A DNA stretch of 64,000 bases from Paenibacillus sp. W2I17. GTDB lineage: Bacteria > Bacillota > Bacilli > Paenibacillales > Paenibacillaceae. The notes under the pieces were generated by a model that saw only the letters and a program-made list of their open reading frames with translations, was not told where the DNA came from and did not search any database. Of the stretch, positions 53,139 through 61,013 are shown piece by piece. Made by a program: the position numbers and the translations under genes. Where the stretch lies: assembly GCF_030815985.1 (NCBI RefSeq), contig NZ_JAUSXM010000001.1:434001-498000 (forward strand), given 5' to 3'. How positions within the stretch are numbered: position 1 is the first letter of the stretch; every line of letters starts with the position of its first letter.

Positions 53139-53516
53139 ATGAGATATTCTACTTATCAAAGCATTTATGAACCAATGAATTCGGAACTGGTGAAGTCTAA
53201 CATAGGGAACTACAAGAAGGTTTTAGCGCGTTTCAAGATTTCTTCATGGATGTTAAAGGTAGCCATTACCTCTATGATTATATTTATTGGATGCAGCACC
53301 GTCTTAACTGTATTTGCCGGCAATGAGAATGATGTTCTGCCTGGAGGAAAGATAGCTGTTTCACAAGGGGAAACATTATGGAGTATTTCTTTGGAACATA
53401 AACCGACAAATATGGATACACGTATTTATATAGAAGCAATTAAGAAAGTGAATCAACTTCATACAACTTCCATCCAAGTGGGACAAGTACTAGCTCTACC
53501 GCAATTTGCAGAATAA
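53139..53516 (+). CDS. yneA: Cell-division suppressor YneA
   Basis: An SOS-induced protein that delays septation in Bacillales. The 125-residue protein has a basic N-terminus, one membrane helix (about 39-60) and an extracytoplasmic LysM domain (about 73-120, IAVSQGETLWSISLEH and VNQLHTTSIQVGQVLALP) for cell-wall binding. It lies divergent from lexA, with LexA boxes upstream, and ahead of ynzC, matching the B. subtilis lexA-yneA-yneB-ynzC locus without the resolvase yneB. Confidence 0.9.
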   Translation: MRYSTYQSIYEPMNSELVKSNIGNYKKVLARFKISSWMLKVAITSMIIFIGCSTVLTVFAGNENDVLPGGKIAVSQGETLWSISLEHKPTNMDTRIYIEAIKKVNQLHTTSIQVGQVLALPQFAE

Positions 53517-53611
53517 AATGCACATCAATGAGTGTTAGCGCGTGTCAGCTTGACAAGCAGCCTTTATAATGGCAAAGTTAATATGACTTTGTATTTTTGG
53601 AGGGGACAAGC

Positions 53612-53821
53612 TTGGATATAGATAGTCTGGTAGCACGTATTAACGAATTGGCTCGTAAGCAAAAGTCCACTGGATTGTCGGAGGAAGAACTTGCTGAACG
53701 TGCCGAGCTAAGAGAGATTTATTTGAGTAATATTCGCAGTAATTTCAGACAACAACTGGATACCATTGAGATTGTTGATGATGAGAATGACAAAGGCCAC
53801 CAAGGCAAACTCAAACACTAA
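53612..53821 (+). CDS. ynzC: YnzC family protein (DUF896)
   Basis: A 69-residue cytosolic protein: two antiparallel helices (VARINELARKQKSTGLSEEE, then AELREIYLSNIRSNFRQQL), the DUF896 fold of B. subtilis YnzC. Function unknown. TTG at 53612 is the start, with GGAGGGG six bases upstream; the earlier TTG at 53597 overlaps that site. Behind yneA and probably SOS-induced with it. Confidence 0.88.
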   Translation: MDIDSLVARINELARKQKSTGLSEEELAERAELREIYLSNIRSNFRQQLDTIEIVDDENDKGHQGKLKH

Positions 53822-53822
53822 C

Positions 53823-53860
53823 GAAACCTAATGATATCATTATGATATTTAGGTTTCTTC
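53823..53860 (+). terminator. Terminator after ynzC
   Basis: GAAACCTAA and TTAGGTTTC arms with an inner ATATCAT/ATGATAT stem, followed by TTCC; moderate T content. Confidence 0.7.
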
Positions 53861-53946
53861 CTGTTATTTTGAGTGTGCAATTTATAGGGGGAAATGTTGG
53901 TTTACAGTTATGTAAGCCGATACAAAGACACATAAGGGGGATTCTC

Positions 53947-54456
53947 ATGTCGCGTTCGTTCGAGAGAACGGTTAAGAAAAATTCCAAGCAGTTAAATCAG
54001 CAACGCAAAAAAAGTGGTCAACCAATCACAGGTACACCAGGTGAAGAAGTCTTTAAGGGACGCAGCCTTTTGTTCCCTATATTTTTGATTGGTCTCGCCT
54101 TTTTGTATCTGTTTATGAGCACGTTCCTTGTGCAAGCTCCGATGACAACCTGGGACTGGGTGACCATGCTGCTTTACGTATTTTTGGCAGTCATCTTCAT
54201 GCTTCGTCGTCCATACATCAAAATTAGCAGTAATCGGATTATAACGACGAAGGGTAATCGTGAACGTTCAATTGGGGTTGATGATATTGTCAAATTCAGA
54301 ATTGAACCAGGTACAGTTGTTATCGAACATAACAGTCGCGGGAAAAGATGGGTGTTTACCAAGTTATTGAACCGTTACGATACTGATGCGATTGCAGAAC
54401 GTTTGCTGAAGTTTGCAAAAGCACACCAGATCACCGTGGAAACCGTCGAAAAGTAA
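53947..54456 (+). CDS. Two-helix membrane protein with PH-like C-terminal part
   Basis: A 169-residue protein: a basic N-terminus (about 35 residues), two membrane helices (about 45-63 and 70-92), then a strand-rich cytosolic domain (YIKISSNRIITTKGNRERS, VVIEHNSRGKRWVFTK) ending in a helix, suggestive of a bacterial PH-like fold. The ATG at 53947 has AAGGGGG nearby; a longer open frame upstream lacks a site. Function unknown. Confidence 0.6.
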   Translation: MSRSFERTVKKNSKQLNQQRKKSGQPITGTPGEEVFKGRSLLFPIFLIGLAFLYLFMSTFLVQAPMTTWDWVTMLLYVFLAVIFMLRRPYIKISSNRIITTKGNRERSIGVDDIVKFRIEPGTVVIEHNSRGKRWVFTKLLNRYDTDAIAERLLKFAKAHQITVETVEK

Positions 54457-54484
54457 TTATTGCATAAAGGGGTAGATGATCGGA

Positions 54485-55277
54485 ATGGCGTTAAAAAGCG
54501 ATTTTGTTCGACCTGGATGATACTTTATTGTGGGATGAGCGTAGTGTTCGAGAAGCTTTTCATGAGACTTGTCTAATCGCAGCGCAAGAGACTGGGGTCA
54601 AACCAGAAGAACTTGAAGAAGCTGTTCGTAATGAGGCACGTGGACTGTATGAATCATATGAAACCTTTCCTTTCACTAAAATGATTGGAATCAATCCGTT
54701 TGAAGGCCTTTGGGCTAACTTTACTGGTGGGGATCAACCTGAGTTCCGTCAGTTGGAACAGCTTGCTCCAGTTTACCGTAAAGAATCCTGGCGTCGTGGC
54801 TTGTTGAAGTTGGGTATAGATCGGGAAGATCTTGCTGAACAACTGGCCACGCAGTTTGGAGTAGAACGGAGATCCAGACCTCATGTATACGAAGAAACGA
54901 TGGATACCTTGCGTCAGTTACAAGGAAAGTACAAACTGTTGTTGTTAACGAACGGTTGTCCTGCTTTGCAACAAGAGAAATTGGATGGTGTACCTGAATT
55001 AACTCCTTTCTTTGATGAGATTATTATCTCTGGTAACTTCGGAAAAGGAAAACCAGATCCATCGATATTTGAACATGCTTTGAGTAAACTGGGTGTTAAA
55101 CCCGAAGAGAGCATGATGGTTGGGGACAAGTTAACGACTGATATTCGTGGTGCTTTATCATCTGGCATCCAATCCGTATGGATTAACCGTGAGCATAAGA
55201 CCAACAATGAAACGTATGCGCCTGACCACGAAATAACGCATTTATCTGAACTGGATCAGCTTATTGCTAATTTCTGA
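54485..55277 (+). CDS. HAD-superfamily hydrolase, possible frameshift at the start
   Basis: A phosphatase of the HAD-IA group (YjjG/YfnB-like), about 263 residues. Motif I DLDDTLL (nucleophile Asp), motif II LLLTNG, motif III GKPDPSIF and motif IV MVGDKLTTDI are all present. The natural start ATGGCGTTAAAA at 54485 is out of frame with motif I because of a fifth A in 54493-54497; removing one A gives M-A-L-K-A-I-L-F-D-L-D. As the sequence stands, only a TTG at 54504 immediately before the motif could start it. Confidence 0.82.
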
Positions 55278-55312
55278 GCGGATCAGCTATAACATCTTTC
55301 CTCAGCACCCTG

Positions 55313-55371
55313 AAACATTGGAAGCTTCAAAGAACGATGATGTCGTTCTTGAAGTTACCAATGTTTTTTTA
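55313..55371 (+). terminator. Terminator after the HAD gene
   Basis: AACATTGG / CCAATGTT outer arms, TTCAAAGAACGA / TCGTTCTTGAA inner arms, and seven T. Confidence 0.9.
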
Positions 55372-55471
55372 TTTGAGCTTGTTGACTAAATTACCTTGTT
55401 AAATGAGATCTCCATTTTTTTTGCTAAAAGTTATTGAAATTAGAGGGAAGCTGGATTAGAATATAACTAAC

Positions 55472-55490
55472 ATACTAGTATGACTAGTAT
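55472..55490. promoter_or_regulatory. Candidate GntR-family operator, 19-bp dyad
   Basis: ATACTAGT-ATG-ACTAGTAT has perfect eight-base arms. Its centre TAGTATGACTA fits the FadR-type GntR consensus TNGTNNNACNA. The GntR gene at 59518 ends the same cluster and is the likely binder. Confidence 0.6.
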
Positions 55491-55572
55491 TTAGATTGTC
55501 CTAAAGCAATTTCTTTTTGACTTACTTCATTAAATGGAAGCAGGGAGTTATTGCTTATTATTTTCGATTGAT

Positions 55573-55704
55573 TGTAAGCGCTTAATATTTTGAAAAAGCT
55601 TCTTTCGATTTGGAGATCACACCACTTAGTAAGTGCTAATTAATGATGTGAAGCACCTTGGATTGTGTGATTCTACATAACACATCAAAATGATATCGCT
55701 TACA
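55573..55704. promoter_or_regulatory. Candidate cre sites for CcpA
   Basis: TGATATCGCTTACA at 55691-55704 fits the cre consensus TGWNANCGNTNWCA at every position. TGTAAGCGCTTAAT at 55573-55586 fits except the last two bases. They precede a sugar-type ABC importer. Confidence 0.6.
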
Positions 55705-55774
55705 TTTAGCATTTATCTATTTCGTAGTGGGGGTGAAGTTGAAGGATTTGTTGTCTTCTACAAGAGGAGAAACG

Positions 55775-55852
55775 ATGGGAAATGTACATGAATTACTCTT
55801 ACTTATCAAGTCCTGGATCGGAGTGAAAACACATGGAGTCGGAAACCGCTAA
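55775..55852 (+). CDS. Candidate 25-codon upstream ORF
   Basis: AGAGGAGAAACG precedes an ATG opening 25 codons (MGNVHELLLLIKSWIGVKT and six more residues) that end 20 bases inside the permease gene. It may be a leader whose translation couples to the permease, or chance. Confidence 0.3.
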   Translation: MGNVHELLLLIKSWIGVKTHGVGNR

Positions 55853-56796
55853 AACAACGTTAACCATGACATCTTTACGTAAAGAGAGCAGATTACGAAC
55901 GGCAGCAACCTTGTTCCGCAAAGACTGGCAGCTGTATTCACTATTAATCCTTCCCATCATTTATCTCCTTATTTTCAAATATGGGCCGATGATTAGGTAA
56001 TGTGATTGCGTTCAGACGTTTTGTTCCCGGGGGAAGTATATTTGGAGAAACGTGGGTTGGATTAAGGTACTTCAAAATGTTCATTGAGGACCCCACCTTC
56101 TGGAGAGTATTCGGTAATACGCTGATGTTGGGCGGACTTGCGTTACTCTTTACATTCCCGGTTCCAATCATTTTTGCCTTGATGCTTAACGAAGTGAAGA
56201 GTAAACGATTCAAAAAGTTTGTACAGACCGCGTCTTATCTGCCTCATTTTCTGTCCATCGTTATCGTTGCGGGTATGATCCTGCAGCTGACAGCAGTGAA
56301 TGGTTCCATTAATGGACTGGTGGCTTTCTTCACCGGAGACAATATTCCTTTTATGCAGCGGGCTGAGTGGTTCAGAACAATCTATATCACTTCTGAGGTA
56401 TGGCAGGGTATGGGTTGGGGAGCGATTCTGTATCTGGCTGCACTGACAACCATTGATGATTCTTTGTATGAAGCTGCGCGTATCGATGGTGCCAATCGGT
56501 GGAAGCAAACGATTCATGTAACGTTACCAGGGATCTTGCCAACGATTGTGACGTTATTGATTTTGAACATGGGTAATTTCCTGGCAGTTGGATTTGAAAA
56601 AATCTTACTCTTGTACAATCCGCTTATCTACGAAACATCTGATGTGATCTCCACTTACCTGTATCGGGTTGGACTGGAATCCAGTAACTTCAGTTATGCT
56701 ACCGCAATTGGCTTGTTCGAATCGCTGATCGGTCTGATTCTGGTGTTCTCCGTAAATGCCATCTCACGCAGACTGACACAAAGAAGCTTATGGTAA
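55833..56796 (+). pseudogene. Sugar ABC transporter permease (LplB-like), frameshifted
   Basis: The first permease of a polysaccharide/sugar importer. The N-terminal part (from ATG 55833, with GGAGTG at eight bases) reads through RKDWQLYSLLILPIIYLLI and KYGPMI to a TAA at 55998. The expected continuation G-N-V-I-A-F is one base out because of an extra A at 55995. From 56002 the frame is open to 56796, with the EAA loop AARIDGANRWKQTIHVTLPG. Without that A it gives 320 residues, the usual LplB length. Recent inactivation or sequence error. Confidence 0.85.
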
Positions 56797-56808
56797 AGGA
56801 GGAGCATC

Positions 56809-57681
56809 ATGCAGGAATCCAGATCTTACAAGGTATTTAAAGTATTCAATGTCATCTTTCTGCTGTTCGTGGTATTTATAACACTCTATCCATTCTTAAA
56901 TGTCGTGGCACAATCCTTCAGTAGTGAGTCCTATATTAATTCCGGTAAGGTTAGTTTGTTCCCAAGAGGATTCAATGTGGAGACATACAAGACCATCTCG
57001 CGTGACAGCATGTTCTGGACCAATTATAAAAATACGATTATCTACACTGTGGTAGGTACGTTAATCTCCATGTTTATGACGACTATTTTCGCCTATGCCC
57101 TGTCCAAAAAGAGGTTGATGGGTCGCAAGTTTTTGACGATGTTCGCTGTATTCACGATGTTCTTCAGTGGTGGATTGATTCCAAACTATGTGTTGATTAA
57201 TTCCCTTGGGTTCAACAACACCATGTGGGCACTTGTTGTTCCTGGCGCAATTAGCATATACAACATGCTGATCATGAAGTCATTTTTTGAAAATATGCCT
57301 GAAGAACTGGAGGAAGCTGCCTCCATTGACGGTTTGAACACATATGGGATCTTGTTACGCATTATATTGCCGCTTAGTAAAGCAGTTATGGCAACCATGG
57401 TGCTGTTCTACGCAGTAGGTCATTGGAATTCCTGGTTCCCAGCCTTTCTGTATCTGGACAAAAAAGAACTGTTCCCGGTCACCATTTATTTGCGCAATAT
57501 GATTGCAGGAGCGACAAGCGGGGCATCTGCCGGCGCAACCTCAGCTGATAACTTGACACAGATTGCTGCCAATATTAAGTCAGTAACGATGGTATTAACC
57601 ATCTTGCCGATACTCACCATCTATCCATTTGTCCAAAGATACTTTGTAACCGGTATCATGTTAGGGTCTGTTAAACAGTAA
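56809..57681 (+). CDS. Sugar ABC transporter permease (LplC-like)
   Basis: A 290-residue membrane protein, six predicted helices, of the carbohydrate CUT1 class. The helix 2-3 region has YALSKKRLMGRKFLT, the EAA loop is EEAASIDGLNTYGILLRIILP and the end is QRYFVTGIMLGSVKQ, typical of LplC/YtcP. AAGGAGGAG precedes the ATG. It lies 12 bases behind the first permease and 99 bases before the binding protein. Confidence 0.9.
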   Translation: MQESRSYKVFKVFNVIFLLFVVFITLYPFLNVVAQSFSSESYINSGKVSLFPRGFNVETYKTISRDSMFWTNYKNTIIYTVVGTLISMFMTTIFAYALSKKRLMGRKFLTMFAVFTMFFSGGLIPNYVLINSLGFNNTMWALVVPGAISIYNMLIMKSFFENMPEELEEAASIDGLNTYGILLRIILPLSKAVMATMVLFYAVGHWNSWFPAFLYLDKKELFPVTIYLRNMIAGATSGASAGATSADNLTQIAANIKSVTMVLTILPILTIYPFVQRYFVTGIMLGSVKQ

Positions 57682-57780
57682 TACGTAGCAGCTAGAGTGA
57701 TTCACATGATTACTTTTAGAGATTGATTAAAAAGTTTTAAGGCAAGGTCAACCTAAACTAAATTCAGGGGGATAACCTAA

Positions 57781-59415
57781 ATGAATCAAAAGCCACGTAA
57801 GTTTGTTGGTAAAATGGTGTTGGCAACAATGATGACCGTTGTTCTGGCAGCATGTAGCAGCGGTACCGGAGCTGGAGGTGACGTCACAGAAGTTCAAACC
57901 AAGGCAGCGATGGAGACGTACAATGTAGGGGATACATTCAAGGCGACTGAGCCGTTTAATCTATCGATACTGTATAGTGATCAACCTACCTATCCGTACA
58001 AAAAAGACTGGTTGCTTTTCGAAAAGATGACTGAAATGACTGGTGTTACACTTGAGCCAACGATTGTTCCTATGAGTGACTATTCTCAGAAGAGATCTCT
58101 TCTAATCAGTTCTGGTGATGCACCGCTGGTTATTCCAAAGACCTATCCTGGTGAAGAATCTGCTTTTGTATCTTCCGGTGCGATTCTGCCCGTTAGTGAT
58201 TATATTGATTTGATGCCCAACTTCAAGGATAAAGTGGAAAAATGGGGATTGGAAGAAGAAATCGAAGGACTTCGACAGGAAGATGGCAAGTATTATGTAC
58301 TCCCGGGTCTGCATGAAGAAGTATGGCCAGATTATACATTAATCGTAAGAACAGATGTTTTTGAAGAAAATAACATTGCTATCCCAACCACATGGGATGA
58401 ATTGTATGACGCTGCAAAGAAACTCAAAGAGCTGTACCCGGATTCCGTTCCGTTCTCGGACCGATTCCAATTTAATAGCACATTAGGTATTGCGGCTACC
58501 GGTTTTGGTACCAAGGCTGGATGGGGTTTTGGTAACGGATTGACGTATAAGGAAGATCAGGATGAATTTGTGTACACGGCTACAACACCAGAATACAAAG
58601 AGATGCTAACGTACTTTAACAAGTTGGTATCCGAAGGATTGCTGGACAAAGAAAGTTTCACACAGGATGATGATCAGGCTGTACAGAAATTTGTATCCGG
58701 CAAATCATTCATGATTAATGGTAATTCCCAAACGGTGGTGCTGCACCGAAATGATATGAACAAAACGCTGGGAGAAGGTAAATACTCAGTTGCAAAGATT
58801 ACAGTACCTGGTGGACCAAAAGGGCAATTAATGTCCGGCTCCAGACTTGAAAACGGTGTCATGATATCCGGAAAAATTCAAAAAAGCGAAAACTTCAAAG
58901 CCATTATGCAATTTGTGGATTGGTTATACTACAGCGATGAGGGTCAAGAGTTTGCCAAATGGGGCGTTGAAGGCGAAACATTTACCAAAGAGGGCGGAAA
59001 ACGTAAATTGGTAGAAGATGTGAACTACAATGGCTTGAATCCTAAAGGCACGAAGGATCTGCGTATTGACTTTGGTTTCTCTGGTGGAGTATTTGCCTAC
59101 GGTGGTACGACAGATCTGCTGCAATCGATGTTTAGTGAAGAAGAGTTGAAATTCCAGCAAGACATGAAGGATACCAAAGAAGTTATCCCGGCAGAACCAC
59201 CAATTCCTTACTCTTCTGAGGATCGTGAACGGGTGACACTTCTTAGTACACCACTGAAAGACTATTCGGATCAAAATACACTTAAATTTATCTTGGGTGA
59301 GCGGGACTTGTCTGAATTCGATACATTTGCCAAAGAGCTGGAGAGTCAAGGATTATCCAATTATCTGAAGCTGGCAAATGATACGTACAAAGCCTACAAA
59401 GAAAACAAGCAATAA
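57781..59415 (+). CDS. Extracellular solute-binding lipoprotein (LipO-like)
   Basis: A 544-residue binding lipoprotein with signal peptide and lipobox LAAC (Cys near residue 25) of the long LipO/YtcQ type used by Paenibacillaceae for oligo- and polysaccharide fragments. Segments recognised include PTYPYKKDWLLFEKMTEMTG, ALPVSDYIDL-like region and EFAKWGVEGETFTKEGG. AGGGGGATAACC precedes the ATG. No ATPase is encoded; as usual for CUT1, a shared MsmX-type ATPase elsewhere would serve it. Substrate unknown. Confidence 0.88.
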   Translation: MNQKPRKFVGKMVLATMMTVVLAACSSGTGAGGDVTEVQTKAAMETYNVGDTFKATEPFNLSILYSDQPTYPYKKDWLLFEKMTEMTGVTLEPTIVPMSDYSQKRSLLISSGDAPLVIPKTYPGEESAFVSSGAILPVSDYIDLMPNFKDKVEKWGLEEEIEGLRQEDGKYYVLPGLHEEVWPDYTLIVRTDVFEENNIAIPTTWDELYDAAKKLKELYPDSVPFSDRFQFNSTLGIAATGFGTKAGWGFGNGLTYKEDQDEFVYTATTPEYKEMLTYFNKLVSEGLLDKESFTQDDDQAVQKFVSGKSFMINGNSQTVVLHRNDMNKTLGEGKYSVAKITVPGGPKGQLMSGSRLENGVMISGKIQKSENFKAIMQFVDWLYYSDEGQEFAKWGVEGETFTKEGGKRKLVEDVNYNGLNPKGTKDLRIDFGFSGGVFAYGGTTDLLQSMFSEEELKFQQDMKDTKEVIPAEPPIPYSSEDRERVTLLSTPLKDYSDQNTLKFILGERDLSEFDTFAKELESQGLSNYLKLANDTYKAYKENKQ

Positions 59416-59434
59416 TATAGTTGATGCTGGCCAG

Positions 59435-59474
59435 ATTACCGTTTCACACCGATATATAAGTGGAACGGTAATTT
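59435..59474 (+). terminator. Hairpin between the binding protein and gntR
   Basis: ATTACCGTTTCAC and GTGGAACGGTAAT arms (one G-U) with a 12-base loop; only TTT follows, so termination may be partial. Confidence 0.55.
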
Positions 59475-59517
59475 GTGCTAAGATGAATGAATACGGCTGA
59501 TAGAAAGAGGTCTAGGC

Positions 59518-60192
59518 ATGTCACTTAATCAAAAAATTAGAGGCTCAACCCGGGCATATTCATATAACCTGTTAAAAGAACGAATTCTTCACCTGGAACT
59601 TAAGCCGGGTACCAAGATTTCAGAGAAAGAGATTGCAGATGAACTACAGGTGAGCAGAACACCCGTTAGAGAAGCATTCATGAAGCTTGCTGAAGAAGAA
59701 CTGCTGGACATTATTCCCCAGAGTGGAACGATCGTCTCTCATATTAATCTGGAGCATGTGGAAGAAGGCAGGTTTATGCGGGAGAAGATGGAGAAGGAAA
59801 TCGTGACTTTGGCTTGTGTTTCTTTTCCTGAAGAGTTCAGATTTCGACTTGAAACCAACATTGCAATGCAGGAAGTCTGTATAGGGAAAAACAATTTCTA
59901 TCGACTTTTTGAACTGGATGAAGAGTTTCATCAGATTTTGTTCCAGGGCACGGGTAAGCTGAGAACATGGAAAATGTTGCAACAGCTGAATATTCCGTTT
60001 AATCGGTTGCGTTTATTACGTCTAGCGGAGGACTCCAACCTGGAGGTCATTATCTCCCAGCACAAAGAGATTTATCGTCTTATCACAGAGCGTAAGACCG
60101 AGCAAGCTGTTCAGGTGATGGAAGCTCATCTTAGACTAGTTGTTATTGAACAGGAATCGATAAAGGCGAAATACCCACATTATTTTATATAA
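59518..60192 (+). CDS. GntR-family regulator, FadR/FCD type
   Basis: A 224-residue regulator. The N-terminal winged helix has LKERILHLELKPGTKISEKE, VSRTPVREAFMKLAEEELL and GTIVSHI; the C-terminal FCD domain has the metal-binding type helix ELDEEFHQILF and HKEIYRLI. AAAGAGG lies near the ATG. It follows the sugar importer genes and probably binds the 55472-55490 dyad in response to a sugar metabolite. Confidence 0.9.
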   Translation: MSLNQKIRGSTRAYSYNLLKERILHLELKPGTKISEKEIADELQVSRTPVREAFMKLAEEELLDIIPQSGTIVSHINLEHVEEGRFMREKMEKEIVTLACVSFPEEFRFRLETNIAMQEVCIGKNNFYRLFELDEEFHQILFQGTGKLRTWKMLQQLNIPFNRLRLLRLAEDSNLEVIISQHKEIYRLITERKTEQAVQVMEAHLRLVVIEQESIKAKYPHYFI

Positions 60193-60231
60193 TGCACCGA
60201 TATTGGATAATACTCTCCATATGCATATGCG

Positions 60232-60264
60232 AAAACCCCTGTTCAATTGAACAGGGGTTTTGGT
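60232..60264. terminator. Bidirectional terminator between gntR and mtnD
   Basis: AAAACCCCTGTTC-AATT-GAACAGGGGTTTT, a perfect 13-base stem. Confidence 0.92.
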
Positions 60265-60288
60265 TAAGTAAGTCGTAACACGAGAGTG

Positions 60289-60834
60289 TTAGGCTTGTTT
60301 GATAAATGTAGGATCAGGGTATGGATCTGCAATCCAGCCATCTTTTTCGATGAACAGACGTACAGCAATAATTTGTTTGTTCTCCATTAAAGTGAAGAAG
60401 TGCGGTGTATTCTCAGGTACAGAGATAACGTCTCCAGGAGACAATTCTACATTAAAGTAGCCTACATCATCTGTAGCTTTGATAACAAAGATTCCTTTAC
60501 CAGCGACAATTGCACGAATCTCATCTTCAGCGTGGGTGTGGATCTCTTCGAACTTGGCCAGCTTTTCTTCGATATCTGGTGTTTGTTCGGACAGCGTGAT
60601 GACATCCCAGATCTGGTATCCGCGACGTGCAGCCAAATCTCTGATTTCATAATCGTAAGTTTCCAAAACCTCAGTTTTCTGTTCATCAGTTAATCCAAAG
60701 TTATTTTGCAGATCAGTGTTCAGTTTGGATGCGTCCCACTTCTCATATAATACTTCGTATTTGTTTAAGAAATTTCGAACATTTTCGTCACCAGTGATGC
60801 GTTCGTTCGTATTTCGGATAACAATTTCAGCCAT
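60289..60834 (-). CDS. mtnD: Acireductone dioxygenase MtnD
   Basis: This methionine-salvage enzyme converts acireductone and oxygen to formate and the keto acid precursor of methionine (Fe form). The 181-residue cupin has the metal ligands His99, His101, Glu105 (HTHAEDE) and His145 (TPHFF), plus GDVISVPE. GAGGG seven bases before the ATG at 60834 defines the start; an upstream in-frame ATG is not supported. It lies divergent from metH, so recycling and de novo methionine genes are neighbours; other mtn genes are not in the window. Confidence 0.92.
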   Translation of the reverse strand: MAEIVIRNTNERITGDENVRNFLNKYEVLYEKWDASKLNTDLQNNFGLTDEQKTEVLETYDYEIRDLAARRGYQIWDVITLSEQTPDIEEKLAKFEEIHTHAEDEIRAIVAGKGIFVIKATDDVGYFNVELSPGDVISVPENTPHFFTLMENKQIIAVRLFIEKDGWIADPYPDPTFIKQA

Positions 60835-60867
60835 GTTCTTTCCCTCTTTTCCACTTGGTTTAATTGA

Positions 60868-60896
60868 ATTATATCGGATTGCTTTGTTTTTGTCGA
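60868..60896 (-). promoter_or_regulatory. SigA-type promoter of mtnD
   Basis: TCGACA, 17 bases and TATAAT on the minus strand, leaving a leader of about 27 bases; no SAM riboswitch fits. Confidence 0.7.
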
Positions 60897-61013
60897 TTCT
60901 CAAATTCCGTTCATATTCGTGCAAACCCGCCATCTTTCGGGACCAAACCCGATCTTTCACATTAAGTTAGTTTCTGTTAAACTAAGATTTAACGTTTTGC
61001 GGGGGTGAAGATA

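Noticed and set aside
60835..61013. SAM or cobalamin riboswitch between mtnD and metH
   Set aside because: The interval is under 200 bases, the mtnD promoter leaves a leader of only about 27 bases, and neither aptamer core is visible.
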